In this document: piece by piece, positions 1 through 9,237 of the stretch
How positions within the stretch are numbered: position 1 is the stretch's first letter
Layout: each line of letters starts with the position of its first letter
NCBI RefSeq assembly: GCF_013112245.1
Contig: NZ_WVRN01000001.1
Span: forward strand, 3,290,501-3,354,500
Reading direction: 5' to 3'
Length of the DNA stretch: 64,000 bases
Origin: Ruegeria sp. HKCCD4315
GTDB taxonomy: Bacteria; Pseudomonadota; Alphaproteobacteria; Rhodobacterales; Rhodobacteraceae
Program-made: the position numbers and the translations under genes
The notes under the pieces: generated by a model
Databases searched by the model: none
What the model was told of the DNA's origin: nothing
The model's input: only the letters and a program-made list of their open reading frames with translations

Positions 1-131
1 GGCGCGGACTAACCGATTTCCAGAACTTGTTCTCGACCATGGACGCGTCCGGTTACACCGGTTGGGTTAGTGCCGAATACACACCTTCGACATCGCAAAC
101 ATCCGACAGCCTTGATTGGATGCAGCCCTAG
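1..131 (+). CDS. 3' end of a hydroxypyruvate isomerase-like gene (partial)
   Basis: The frame opening at position 3 reads without a stop to TAG at 129-131 and encodes about 42 residues. The tail contains SGYTGWVSAEYTP, which resembles the C-terminus of hydroxypyruvate isomerase/TIM-barrel sugar isomerases (final strand followed by a short acidic helix and a Trp). The start lies left of the window. The family would interconvert hydroxypyruvate and tartronate semialdehyde in glyoxylate metabolism. Only the tail is visible, so another member of the xylose-isomerase-like superfamily is possible. Confidence 0.6.
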   Translation, partial: RGLTDFQNLFSTMDASGYTGWVSAEYTPSTSQTSDSLDWMQP

Positions 132-193
132 CACTGGTATTTTACAGGCAAATGTTGCAGATCAAAGGCAATACGACCTTCAGGATACCCGCC

Positions 194-424
194 ATGATAC
201 CAGCCCGCTACGCCCGCGCCGTATTCAGCCTGATCATGTCCGGCCTCATGTCCTTTATCGTGACGGGGATCGCAACAGTGAAAGCCATCGGGTTCGGCCC
301 CAGCACTTTCGGAGATTGGATGGCATCCTGGGCCTTCTGCTGGCCCATCGCCTTCACCGTCATTCTGCTGTTTGGCCCTTCCGTGCAACGTATGGTGAAC
401 CGCATGGTCGGGCCGCAGGACTGA
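194..424 (+). CDS. DUF2798 family small membrane protein
   Basis: Protein of 76 residues with two hydrophobic helices (about residues 9-28 and 44-62). The layout R-x3-FSLIMSGLMSFIVTG, then a Trp-rich loop (DWMASWAFCWPIAF), then P-S-V-Q-R-x-V is typical of the DUF2798 two-helix proteins. The frame opens further upstream at 116, but that ATG overlaps the preceding gene's end. The ATG at 194 puts the first membrane helix at the usual distance from the N-terminus. It converges on polA. Function unknown; inner-membrane location is inferred. Confidence 0.7.
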   Translation: MIPARYARAVFSLIMSGLMSFIVTGIATVKAIGFGPSTFGDWMASWAFCWPIAFTVILLFGPSVQRMVNRMVGPQD

Positions 425-466
425 CCCGCGACGAAGAGGGCCCGCCGGGCCGGATGAGGCGCGTCG

Positions 467-3265
467 CTAGTGCGCCTCGGCCCAATTCGCGCCTTGCCCG
501 GCATCCACACTTAGCTTGACGTCCAGCTTAACCGCCGGGTCCGAGGCACCCTCCATCACGTCGCGCGCCACGCCGATCACCTGATCCACGGAATCCTCGG
601 CCACTTCGAACAGCAATTCGTCATGCACCTGCAGCAGCATCTTAGCCGGTAGCCCATTGATCGCCCCAGGCATCCGCACCATGGCCCGTCGGATCACATC
701 CGCTGCAGTGCCCTGAATGGGCGCGTTGATTGCTGCTCGTTTTGAGAACCCGGCGTGAGGTCCCTTGGCGTTGATCTCGGGCGTATGAATCTTGCGCCCG
801 AACAAGGTCTGGACATAGCCGTGTTCTTTGGCAAAGGCGACGGTGTCGTCCATATAGGCTCTAATGCCCGGGAAACGTTCGAAATAGCGGTCGATGAAGC
901 CCTGGGCTTCGGCCCGCGGAATGCGTAGGCTCCGCGCCAGACCAAAACCCGAGATGCCGTATATCACACCAAAGTTGATCGCCTTGGCCTGACGGCGAAT
1001 GTCGGGCGTCATCTCATCCAGCGGCACGTCGAACATCTCGGATGCCGTCATGGCGTGAATGTCCAACCCGTCCGAGAATGCCTGTTTCAAAGTCGGAATA
1101 TCCGCAATATGCGCCAGAATCCGAAGTTCGATCTGACTGTAGTCGAGGCTCACCAGCACATTGCCCGGCTCGGCGATAAACGCCTCACGAATGCGTCGCC
1201 CTTCCTCGGTGCGCACGGGGATGTTCTGAAGGTTCGGATCGGTCGAGGCCAAACGTCCCGTATTCGCCCCGGTGATGGAATAAGACGTGTGCACACGCCC
1301 CGTATCAGGGTTGATATGGGTCTGCAGCGCATCTGTGTAGGTCGATTTCAGCTTGGACAGCTGCCGCCAATCCAGCACCCGGCGCGGTAGTTCGTGTTCG
1401 GTCGCAAGATCTTCCAGAATGTCCGCCCCGGTCGAATATTTCCCGGTCTTCCCCTTCTTGCCACCCTCAAGACCCATCTTGTCGAACAGAATCTCACCCA
1501 ACTGCGCAGGCGATCCAACATTGAAAGTCTCACCGGCCAGCTCGTGAATTTCGGCCTCTAATCCGGCCATTTTCTGCGCGAATGCGTTAGACATACGGCT
1601 CAGCACATCGCGGTCCACCTTGATGCCATGCATCTCCATCTCGGCCAAGACGGGCACCAAGGGGCGTTCCAACGTCTCGTACACCGTCGTCACTTGGACC
1701 TGATGCAGTTGAGGCTTGAACAGTTGCCAAAGACGCAAGGTGATATCCGCATCCTCAGCGGCGTAGGCCGTGGCCTCATCAATTGGAACCTTGTCGAATG
1801 TGATTGCGGATTTGCCCGATCCCAGCAGCGGCTTGATCGGGATTGGCGTATGGCTCAGATAGCGCTCGGACAATGTGTCCATCCCATGCCCATGCTCGCC
1901 GCCATGCATCGCATAAGACATCAACATCGTATCGTCGATTGGGGCAACGTTGATGCCATGGCGCGCAAAAATCTTGGCATCGTATTTCATGTTCTGCCCG
2001 ATCTTGAGTATCGACGGATCCTCGAGCATCGGTTTCAGCAAGGTTAGAGCCTCGTCCAACGGCATCTGACCCTCAGCCAATGCATCCGAGCCGAACAGAT
2101 CATCGGCAGTCCCATCGCGGTGGGTCAGCGGGATATAGCAAGCCTCACCAGCTTCAACACACAGCGAGACGCCGACCAGATCGGCGATCATCTCATTCAG
2201 TCCGGTGGTTTCGGTATCGACAGCGACCCAACCGCGCTCATAGGACTTATCGATCCACTTTTGCAGGGCCTCGGCGTCGCGCACACACTCGTATTTCGAC
2301 GCATCAAACGGAATAAGCGTTGCCTCCGGTTCTTCAGCCGCAGGCGCAGGCGCGTCAGCAATCACCGGAGCTTCGGCCCCCAGTTTATCTGCGATGCGCT
2401 TGGTGAGAGTGCGAAACTCCATCTCGGCCAGGAACCCTAGAAGGGTTTCGGCATCCGGGTCTTTGACCTCAAGATCGTCCAGAGTGAAATCCAGCGGTGT
2501 GTTTTCGTCCAATTGCACCAGCTTCTTGGACAGCTCGATCTGGTCTCGTTTTTCCATCAGCGTCTGACGGCGCTTTGGCTGTTTGATCTCTTCCGCGCGA
2601 TCCAGCAGCGTTTCCAGATCGCCATATTCATTGATCAGCAGAGCTGCTGTTTTCACGCCAATCCCAGGGGCACCCGGCACATTATCCACCGAATCCCCGG
2701 CCAAAGCCTGCACATCGACCACCCGTTCAGGGCCCACACCGAATTTCTCGATAACCCCATCCCGGTCGATGCGCTTGTTCTTCATCGCATCCAGCATCTC
2801 AACTCCGTCGCCGACCAACTGCATCAGGTCCTTGTCGGAACTTACGATAGTCACACGGCCCCCGGCCTCACGCGCCTGAACGGCCAACGTGGCGATGATG
2901 TCGTCAGCCTCGTACCCCTCAAGCTCTTTGCAAGCGATGTTGAAAGCCTTTGTCGCCTCGCGCGTTAGAGGCATCTGCGGGCGCAGATCCTCTGGCATCG
3001 CCTCGCGGTTGGCCTTGTAAAGATCGTATAGATCGTTCCGGAACGTGTGCGAACCCTTGTCGAAGATCACCGCGACATGGGTTGGCGCATCTGGTCCGGC
3101 GTTTCCCTCGACATATTTCTGCAGCATGTTGCAAAAGCCCGAGACCGCCCCGATCGGTAATCCGTCGGATTTTCGAGTCAGCGGAGGCAGCGCGTGATAA
3201 GCCCTGAAAATAAAGGCCGATCCGTCGATCAGATGCAGGTGACACCCTTTTCCAAAATTGCTCAT
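467..3265 (-). CDS. polA: DNA polymerase I
   Basis: Protein of 932 residues, the usual length for a three-domain Pol I. The 5'-nuclease domain fills about residues 1-300 (IDGSAFIFRAYHALPP near the start, GYEADDIIATLA). The 3'-5' exonuclease domain keeps its acidic residues (VAVDTETTGL, GQNMKYDAKI, YAAEDADITLRL), so proofreading is predicted to be active. The polymerase domain shows motif A (LDYSQIELRI), the O-helix motif B (RRQAKAINFGVIYG) and motif C (QVHDELLFE). It fills Okazaki gaps and repair patches. An inverted repeat (GAGGCGC/GCGCCTC, 456-478) overlaps the stop codon and may help end transcription. Confidence 0.97.
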   Translation of the reverse strand: MSNFGKGCHLHLIDGSAFIFRAYHALPPLTRKSDGLPIGAVSGFCNMLQKYVEGNAGPDAPTHVAVIFDKGSHTFRNDLYDLYKANREAMPEDLRPQMPLTREATKAFNIACKELEGYEADDIIATLAVQAREAGGRVTIVSSDKDLMQLVGDGVEMLDAMKNKRIDRDGVIEKFGVGPERVVDVQALAGDSVDNVPGAPGIGVKTAALLINEYGDLETLLDRAEEIKQPKRRQTLMEKRDQIELSKKLVQLDENTPLDFTLDDLEVKDPDAETLLGFLAEMEFRTLTKRIADKLGAEAPVIADAPAPAAEEPEATLIPFDASKYECVRDAEALQKWIDKSYERGWVAVDTETTGLNEMIADLVGVSLCVEAGEACYIPLTHRDGTADDLFGSDALAEGQMPLDEALTLLKPMLEDPSILKIGQNMKYDAKIFARHGINVAPIDDTMLMSYAMHGGEHGHGMDTLSERYLSHTPIPIKPLLGSGKSAITFDKVPIDEATAYAAEDADITLRLWQLFKPQLHQVQVTTVYETLERPLVPVLAEMEMHGIKVDRDVLSRMSNAFAQKMAGLEAEIHELAGETFNVGSPAQLGEILFDKMGLEGGKKGKTGKYSTGADILEDLATEHELPRRVLDWRQLSKLKSTYTDALQTHINPDTGRVHTSYSITGANTGRLASTDPNLQNIPVRTEEGRRIREAFIAEPGNVLVSLDYSQIELRILAHIADIPTLKQAFSDGLDIHAMTASEMFDVPLDEMTPDIRRQAKAINFGVIYGISGFGLARSLRIPRAEAQGFIDRYFERFPGIRAYMDDTVAFAKEHGYVQTLFGRKIHTPEINAKGPHAGFSKRAAINAPIQGTAADVIRRAMVRMPGAINGLPAKMLLQVHDELLFEVAEDSVDQVIGVARDVMEGASDPAVKLDVKLSVDAGQGANWAEAH

Positions 3266-3335
3266 GCACGCTCTCCCTGTCGGTCAGGGATGGTTCTGCC
3301 ACAGGGGCACGCGGGTGACCAGTCAGGAACGTGTG

Positions 3336-3815
3336 TTAGCCACCAAAGAGGCCGCCGAAAACGTCCGAGAAACTGTTCAGAAGCGCCATGATCACCAGAA
3401 CGCCGAGGAAAGCGAAGAAAGCGAAGGCGAAGAACTGGAACAGGATCGCGCCAGTTCCAATGGCCATTCCGGCGATGGCCGGGCGTCGTTTTTCGTGACG
3501 AAGAATGCCAATCACCGAGACAACAATTGCCAGCCCACCCAGCATCGCCACACCAATTTGCAAGTAATCGTCCAGGTCGCGGGTTTGGGCCACGGGTGCG
3601 GGCTGCTCAAGCCCGGCTGCGGCCCGCAAGGTGGATTTGCCAAGCTCAGCCGCCAGTTCACCCAATGAAACGCCGGCGGAGTGTTGCGGCGCAAAAGGAC
3701 CGGCCCAAAACACAAACAAAGCAGCGAATAAAGCCAATGCAGCAAGGAAAAACCCGATCCAACCAAAAACCGGGTTGGCCGTGTCAGTGGCAGTCATGTC
3801 GGTCATCACACTCAC
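3336..3815 (-). CDS. uncharacterised membrane protein
   Basis: Protein of 159 residues with four hydrophobic stretches: about 17-38, 88-106, 114-131 and 132-150. The linker between helices 1 and 2 is polar (LGELAAELGKSTLRAAAGLE), and a basic turn HEKRRPA sits between helices 2 and 3. The last 12 residues are Gly/Phe-rich (FSDVFGGLFGG). I recognise no family. It lies 70 bp upstream of polA on the same strand, so co-transcription is possible. Start at 3815 is the first of two close Met codons (second at residue 5). Confidence 0.7.
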   Translation of the reverse strand: MSVMTDMTATDTANPVFGWIGFFLAALALFAALFVFWAGPFAPQHSAGVSLGELAAELGKSTLRAAAGLEQPAPVAQTRDLDDYLQIGVAMLGGLAIVVSVIGILRHEKRRPAIAGMAIGTGAILFQFFAFAFFAFLGVLVIMALLNSFSDVFGGLFGG

Positions 3816-3888
3816 CTACGATGGTTGTACCAACGCACTACCATGAAAATCGCGGCGAGATTTGGGCGAAACCCGGTTAGGCGGGCAA

Positions 3889-4104
3889 TCAGCCCTGTTC
3901 TGTGCCCTTCAGAACATATTTGCAGTCGCAATAGGGGCACTCGACCCAGCCGGTATCTTCGGGGATTTGCAGCCACACGCGCGGATGCCCCAACGCACCT
4001 TCACCGCCATCACAGGCAACACGGGTGGTTTCGACGATCTTGGTTTCCGGCGCTTCGATGGTCACGGCTGGCGATCCTTCTTCGGTTGTCGGCCTCGCGG
4101 GCAT
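3889..4104 (-). CDS. zinc-finger domain protein, zf-CHCC family
   Basis: Protein of 71 residues. The second half carries [19 protein letters not shown] followed by [13 protein letters not shown]. The Cys-His-Cys-Cys arrangement (C...H...CxxC) is that of the small zf-CHCC proteins related to the NDUFS6/13-kDa accessory subunit of complex I. Zinc binding is inferred from these residues. A structural or assembly role near NADH dehydrogenase is known for the mitochondrial relative and is only an analogy here. Its ATG is 15 bp from that of the divergent ABC ATPase gene. Confidence 0.85.
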   Translation of the reverse strand: MPARPTTEEGSPAVTIEAPETKIVETTRVACDGGEGALGHPRVWLQIPEDTGWVECPYCDCKYVLKGTEQG

Positions 4105-4119
4105 GTACTAGGTGCGTTT

Positions 4120-5142
4120 ATGAGCGATGAGCAAACCGGGGGCAAGAGCCACATGAGCGATGCGGCAATCAGGATCGAAGGGCTGCGCAAAACCTATCGC
4201 GGCGGCAAGGGCCAGCCCGAGAAACACGCGCTGAAAGGCATAGACCTGACCGTTCCGCGCGGGTCGGTGTTTGGGCTGTTGGGGCCAAACGGAGCTGGGA
4301 AATCGACCCTAATCAACATTCTCGCTGGGCTGGTTGTGAAATCCTCGGGCCATGTATCAATTTGGGGATTCGATCAGGATCAGAACCCGCGCCAGTCGCG
4401 TGCCGCCATTGGCGTGATGCCGCAAGAGCTGAACCTGGACCCGTTCTTTTCCCCACGTGGCGCGTTGGAGGTTCAGGCCGGTCTGTACGGCGTGCCAAAG
4501 GCGCAGCGCCGCAGCGATGAGATTCTGGAGCTGGTGGGTCTCAGCGACAAGGCCGAGGCGTATGCCCGCACGCTGTCGGGCGGGATGCGGCGGCGGCTTT
4601 TGCTGGCCAAGGCGCTGGTGCATCACCCGAAGATTCTGGTGTTGGATGAACCCACGGCTGGTGTGGATATTGAACTGCGTCAGATGCTCTGGACCAATGT
4701 GCGCAAACTGAATGAACAGGGCATGACCATCATCCTGACCACGCATTATCTGGAAGAAGCGCAAGAGATGTGCGACGAGATCGCCATCATCAACCATGGC
4801 GAAAAGATCGCACAGGACAGCACCGCCAACCTGCTGGGTCGGATGGACAGCCGGACGATGGTGATCGTCCCAGACAACCCTGTGGTGAATCTGCCTGTAA
4901 CCGAAGGGGTCGAAGCCGGACTGCGCGACGATGGTAGCCTTGTGCTGCAATATCAAGGCAATCAAACCAGCGCCGAGCAGGTGCTGGAAGCCGTCCGTGC
5001 CGTGGGTATCCGCATTCGCGACGTGCGTACCGAGGAAGCCGATCTTGAGGATGTGTTCCTTGCACTGACATCGTCGCGCGCCGAGGAACCTGCAGACGAT
5101 CAGGATCAGCCGCGCCGGGGAATGCACCGGGTCAAGCTTTAG
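4120..5142 (+). CDS. ABC transporter ATP-binding protein
   Basis: Protein of 340 residues with a complete nucleotide-binding domain: Walker A GPNGAGKST, Q-loop in VMPQELNLD, signature LSGGMRRRL, Walker B ILVLDEPTAGVD and H-loop TTH. The domain type (DrrA/YadG-like, with a C-terminal regulatory extension) normally pairs with a separate ABC-2 permease. None lies next to it: the zinc-finger gene diverges upstream and a DUF1203 gene converges, overlapping by 4 bp. Two Met starts are possible, 4120 and 4153. I prefer 4120, although the second also has a purine-rich stretch upstream. Substrate unknown. Confidence 0.9.
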   Translation: MSDEQTGGKSHMSDAAIRIEGLRKTYRGGKGQPEKHALKGIDLTVPRGSVFGLLGPNGAGKSTLINILAGLVVKSSGHVSIWGFDQDQNPRQSRAAIGVMPQELNLDPFFSPRGALEVQAGLYGVPKAQRRSDEILELVGLSDKAEAYARTLSGGMRRRLLLAKALVHHPKILVLDEPTAGVDIELRQMLWTNVRKLNEQGMTIILTTHYLEEAQEMCDEIAIINHGEKIAQDSTANLLGRMDSRTMVIVPDNPVVNLPVTEGVEAGLRDDGSLVLQYQGNQTSAEQVLEAVRAVGIRIRDVRTEEADLEDVFLALTSSRAEEPADDQDQPRRGMHRVKL

Positions 5143-5603
5143 GCGCGGTCGATCCGCGCCTGATAGCAGTTGTTTCTGGCCGAGCGGACATGGATATAAG
5201 CGATATCCGGTCGAGCAAAGATGCCCTTCACCGCTGCGCCGATCTGCTCCATGGGCGTGATCGCCCCGGTGCCATAGACGATCCTGTCATCCGCACCATA
5301 GCCCTTGATCAGGTAGTCAGGAGAGGTGGTCAGAATCTCGGGCATCTCTTCCCCCTCATACCGCTCGCACGGTGCGGCACACAGAAAGATCGGGCCGGTT
5401 TCCGCATACGGATGTGTCTCTAAAAAAGGACGATGGGCCAATATCATCATCTCTTCGCCTTCGGGAATGTTCTGTAGGCAGTGGCGGCAAGGGTTGCCTG
5501 TACCCGTCGAAACGGTGCGCTCGGGCGTAGCGCCATAAGCGTCCGACGCTCCAGCTTGAAGGGCGCGAACTTCGGATGTGGGCAGTGCGGTTATCTTGAA
5601 CAT
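5139..5603 (-). CDS. DUF1203 domain-containing protein
   Basis: Protein of 154 residues. It shows the family hallmarks: a CRHCL pair early on (residues about 39-43), RPF..THPYAETGPIFLC in the middle and the tail YIHVRSARNNCYQARIDR. No signal peptide or membrane segment is visible, so it is probably cytoplasmic. The frame is open far upstream, but the ATG at 5603 follows GGAGACCCG-type purines, and the longer version would overlap dnaE2. Biochemical function of the family is unknown. Confidence 0.88.
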   Translation of the reverse strand: MFKITALPTSEVRALQAGASDAYGATPERTVSTGTGNPCRHCLQNIPEGEEMMILAHRPFLETHPYAETGPIFLCAAPCERYEGEEMPEILTTSPDYLIKGYGADDRIVYGTGAITPMEQIGAAVKGIFARPDIAYIHVRSARNNCYQARIDRA

Positions 5604-5681
5604 ATCGGGTCTCCTTTTTGCCGACCCTGCCGATCTGATCGATCTCAAGCGACCCGTTTTCTGCGCAAAGGACTCGAAAAA

Positions 5682-5696
5682 GAACAAAACGTGAAT
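5682..5696 (+). promoter_or_regulatory. near-consensus LexA (SOS) box upstream of dnaE2
   Basis: GAAC-N7-GAAT ends 17 bp before the dnaE2 ATG. The alphaproteobacterial LexA operator is GTTC-N7-GTTC, read here on the other strand as GAAC-N7-GAAC, so only the last base departs. The box 12515-12529 before imuB has the same position relative to its start codon and shares the AGAACAAAA context. This supports damage-inducible control. Confidence 0.65.
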
Positions 5697-5712
5697 ATAA
5701 TAGTGACTCGCC

Positions 5713-8631
5713 ATGTATGCCGAGCTGTCGATCACATCGAATTTCACCTTCCTCACCGGGGCCTCGCACCCCGAGGAATACATGGAGCGCGCCGTCACCC
5801 TGGGCCTGCCCGCCATTGCGATTGCCGATGACAACTCGGTCGCCGGGATTGTCCGCGCCCACACCCAGGCGCGCGAGATTGCCCGCAAGGTCCGCGAACG
5901 GCTGGAGTGGGAAGAGCAGAACACCTCCATCGGCCCACCCTACCCTGACCACATCGCCAAACCGCCCTCGTATCCGATTCACGCCGTGCCGCGCCTGATC
6001 CCAGCCGCGCGGCTGATCTTTACCGACGCACCTACCGTCACCGCCTTGCCGCTGAACCGGCAGGGCTGGGGCAACCTATGCCGCATCCTGTCCACTGGTC
6101 GCCTGCGTGCCGAGAAAGGCGACTGCATCCTGCACCTGTCCGACCTTTTGGCGTTTTCCGACGGTCTACACCTGCTGCTCTGGCCACAGGCGGACCGATC
6201 CCAAGGCGGCGCGAGCGCGTGGAGGACACAAGCGCAACAGCTGACGCGCCGCTTTGCCGGGCGGATAAACCTGTTGATGCACCCTCGATACGATGGTGCA
6301 GACAGCGCATATTTCTCTTTGTTAGAGATTGAATCAAAGCAATTGGGCATCCCCACACTCGCCAGTGCCACACCGATGATGCATCACGGGGCCCGTCGTA
6401 AGCTGGCCGACGTTCTGACCGCCATCCGCCTGCGCCGTAAGGTGGATGATCTGGGCCGCGAAGCGCTTGCCAATGGGGAACAGCGCCTGCGATCCGAGAC
6501 CGAGATGTTGCGCATCTTCAAAGGTCACGAGGGCGCTGTTGCCCGCGCCCATGAACTCAGCACGCAACTCACATTCTCGCTCGACGAGCTGCGCTATGAA
6601 TATCCCCGCGAAGGCAGCGAACAGGAAACTCCGACCCAACGTCTGCACCGTCTGGCGCATGAGGGGCTGAAATGGCGCTATCCTGCGGGCGCGTCGGATA
6701 AGGCTCAGAAGATGTTGGCCCATGAGCTCACGCTGATCGGCAAACTGAAATATGAACCCTACTTCCTGACCGTCCGCGACATCGTCCATTTCGCCCGATC
6801 TCGGGGCATCCTGTGCCAGGGGCGCGGTTCGGCAGCCAATTCGGTGGTCTGTTTCTGCCTCGGCATCACCGAAGTCAGCCCCGAGATGGGTACGATGGTG
6901 TTCGAGCGCTTTGTCTCTGAGGCGCGTGATGAACCGCCTGACATTGACGTGGATTTTGAACACGAACGCCGCGAAGAGGTGATCCAGCACATCTATGACC
7001 GCTATGGCCGCGAACGCGCGGGGCTCTGCGCCACGGTCGTGCATTACCGCGGCAAGCGGGCCATTCGCGAGGTCGGCCGTGCTATGGGGCTGACCGAGGA
7101 CACGATCTCGGCGCTGTCCTCGCAGCTTTGGGGTTTCTTCTCGACCGTCGGGCTTGAGGCGCACCGGATGCGCGAGATCGGCCTCGATCCCGAGGACCGC
7201 CGCCTGAAACAGACTCTAATGCTGGTTTATGAGATTGACGGTTTCCCCCGTCATCTATCCCAGCACGTCGGCGGCTTTATCATAACCGAGGGGCGTTTGG
7301 ACGAACTTGTTCCTATCGAGAACGCCACGATGGAGGACCGTACGGTCATCTGCTGGGACAAGGACGACATCGACTCGCTTGGCATCCTCAAGGTCGATGT
7401 CCTCAGCCTTGGGATGCTCACCTGCATCCGCAAGGCATTCGATCTGATCGGTCAGCACCACCAGACCAGCTATACACTAGCAACCCTGCCGCCTGAGGAT
7501 CCGGTGGTCTATGACATGCTGTGCAAAGCCGACAGCATCGGCGTGTTTCAGGTGGAATCACGTGCTCAAATGAACTTCCTGCCCCGGATGCGGCCGCGCA
7601 ATTTCTATGACCTGGTGATCGAGGTCGCCATCATCCGCCCCGGCCCCATTCAGGGCGACATGGTTCACCCCTATATCCGCCGCCGGAACGGAGAGGAGGA
7701 GGTCAGCTTCCCCTCGGACGAACTGGGTGAGGTGCTGGGTAAAACGCTGGGCGTACCATTGTTTCAGGAACAGGCGATGCAGATCGCCATTGTGGGCGCG
7801 GGGTTCACCCCGGAACAGGCCGATCGGCTGCGACGGTCGCTGGCAACCTTCAAAAAGCATGGCAATGTCAGCGAATTCCGCGCGCTATTCCTGCGCGGAA
7901 TGAAGCGCAACGGGTATGATGACGACTTTGCCGAGCGGTGTTTTTCACAGATCGAAGGGTTTGGCTCATACGGTTTCCCCGAAAGCCACGCGGCCAGCTT
8001 TGCACTGCTGGTCTATGCCAGCGCCTGGATCAAATGCCACCATCCCGGTATTTTCGCCTGCGCCCTGCTGAATTCACAGCCGATGGGGTTCTATGCCCCT
8101 GCCCAGATCGTGCGCGATGCGCGGGAACATGGGGTGCAGGTGCGTCCGGTCTGCATCAATGCCAGCTTCTGGGACAACGTGATGGAGCCCGACGGCCATG
8201 GCGGGCTGGCCCTGCGGCTGGGGTTCCGCCAGATCAAGGGACTCAGCGAAGAAGACGCCAGCTGGCTGACCGCCGCGCGCGGCAACGGCTACCATCAGGT
8301 CGACGATGTGTGGCGTCGCGCGGGGCTGGGGCCGTCGGTGATCGAACGGCTGGCCGAGGCCGATGCCTTCGCCGCCTGCGACCTAACCCGGCGCGAGGCA
8401 TTGTGGCAGGCCAAAGCGATTGCAACCGCCAAGCCCTTGCCTCTGTTCTCGCAGGATCTGGAAGGTGAGGCGCTGGACGAGCCCGAAGCCTATCTGCCGC
8501 AGATGACATTGGGTGAGCAGGTGGTCGAGGATTATGTCGCCACCCGTCTTAGCCTGCGGGCGCATCCGGTGGCCTTGCTACGGCATATCCTGACGCCCGA
8601 GCCGCGCGACAAAACCACGCCTGTTGCATGA
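5713..8631 (+). CDS. dnaE2: error-prone DNA polymerase (DnaE2)
   Basis: Protein of 972 residues. It opens with a PHP-type domain (YAELSITSNFTFLTGASHPE). The C-family polymerase core follows: ILCQGRGSAANS, then the catalytic acidic cluster PPDIDVDFEHERRE near residue 410, LSQHVGGFI, and the helix-hairpin-helix-like FGSYGFPESHAASFALLVY. It performs translesion synthesis together with ImuB. The protein ends at RLSLRAHPVALLRHIL plus about 12 residues. From memory, most DnaE2 proteins run to roughly 1050-1100 residues with an OB-fold after this point, so the C-terminal OB domain appears to be absent. A LexA-like box precedes it. Confidence 0.95.
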   Translation: MYAELSITSNFTFLTGASHPEEYMERAVTLGLPAIAIADDNSVAGIVRAHTQAREIARKVRERLEWEEQNTSIGPPYPDHIAKPPSYPIHAVPRLIPAARLIFTDAPTVTALPLNRQGWGNLCRILSTGRLRAEKGDCILHLSDLLAFSDGLHLLLWPQADRSQGGASAWRTQAQQLTRRFAGRINLLMHPRYDGADSAYFSLLEIESKQLGIPTLASATPMMHHGARRKLADVLTAIRLRRKVDDLGREALANGEQRLRSETEMLRIFKGHEGAVARAHELSTQLTFSLDELRYEYPREGSEQETPTQRLHRLAHEGLKWRYPAGASDKAQKMLAHELTLIGKLKYEPYFLTVRDIVHFARSRGILCQGRGSAANSVVCFCLGITEVSPEMGTMVFERFVSEARDEPPDIDVDFEHERREEVIQHIYDRYGRERAGLCATVVHYRGKRAIREVGRAMGLTEDTISALSSQLWGFFSTVGLEAHRMREIGLDPEDRRLKQTLMLVYEIDGFPRHLSQHVGGFIITEGRLDELVPIENATMEDRTVICWDKDDIDSLGILKVDVLSLGMLTCIRKAFDLIGQHHQTSYTLATLPPEDPVVYDMLCKADSIGVFQVESRAQMNFLPRMRPRNFYDLVIEVAIIRPGPIQGDMVHPYIRRRNGEEEVSFPSDELGEVLGKTLGVPLFQEQAMQIAIVGAGFTPEQADRLRRSLATFKKHGNVSEFRALFLRGMKRNGYDDDFAERCFSQIEGFGSYGFPESHAASFALLVYASAWIKCHHPGIFACALLNSQPMGFYAPAQIVRDAREHGVQVRPVCINASFWDNVMEPDGHGGLALRLGFRQIKGLSEEDASWLTAARGNGYHQVDDVWRRAGLGPSVIERLAEADAFAACDLTRREALWQAKAIATAKPLPLFSQDLEGEALDEPEAYLPQMTLGEQVVEDYVATRLSLRAHPVALLRHILTPEPRDKTTPVA

Positions 8632-8679
8632 CGGCTGAAGGGGATACTTCCCCGGGACAGAGTCGAATTTGGTGACCTC

Positions 8680-9093
8680 ATGACCAGACCCATCCTGCCG
8701 CCGCGCTTTCCGGCGACACCCGATCAGATCAATGCGCAGGTCCACGCCTTCTATGCCCGCGTGCGTGAAGACGCTGTGCTGGGTCCGGTCTTTGCCAACC
8801 ATGTCACCGACTGGCCCGCGCATGAGGAAAAGATCGCCGCGTTCTGGCGCAACGCCATCTTGTTTGAACGCAGCTATGACGGCAATCCACAGCGGGTCCA
8901 TATCGAACGGCCTGATGTAAAACCCGAGATGTTCGCCCACTGGTTGGACCTGTTCGAAGAAATAGCCACCCAGACGCTGCCGCACGACACCGCAATCCCA
9001 TGGGTCGCGCTGGCCCGACGTATCGGCGTGGGGATGAAGGCAGGCGTGCAATCGGCCCGTCAACCCAAAGACGCGCCACCGATCCTGCGTTGA
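8680..9093 (+). CDS. group III truncated haemoglobin-like protein
   Basis: Protein of 137 residues, the size of a 2/2 globin. The order FYARVREDAVLGPVF, then W..HEEKIAAFWRNAI, Y.GNP, and a His (H74 in QRVHIER) ahead of MFAHWLDLFEE matches the group III (P) truncated haemoglobins. H74 is the likely proximal haem ligand by position. This is inferred from spacing, not tested. These proteins bind O2 or NO and are linked to nitrosative or low-oxygen stress. The start ATG at 8680 lies about 50 bp after dnaE2 and the two may be co-transcribed. Confidence 0.85.
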   Translation: MTRPILPPRFPATPDQINAQVHAFYARVREDAVLGPVFANHVTDWPAHEEKIAAFWRNAILFERSYDGNPQRVHIERPDVKPEMFAHWLDLFEEIATQTLPHDTAIPWVALARRIGVGMKAGVQSARQPKDAPPILR

Positions 9094-9237
9094 TCCCTCT
9101 GCATGGCGGCTTTGCCATGTTAGCGGTAAAATAGGGGCTATGCGGACCGCAAAAATGGGGTTACTCAGGGGCAAGACAGCCCCTCTGCGCTGCGACGACA
9201 CAGTGCCACCACACCGACATCACCTGAGGCCATATCG

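Noticed and set aside
4357..5127. 256-residue frame antisense to the ABC ATPase
   Set aside because: The plus strand carries a full set of ABC motifs, and the antisense frame has no recognisable sequence.
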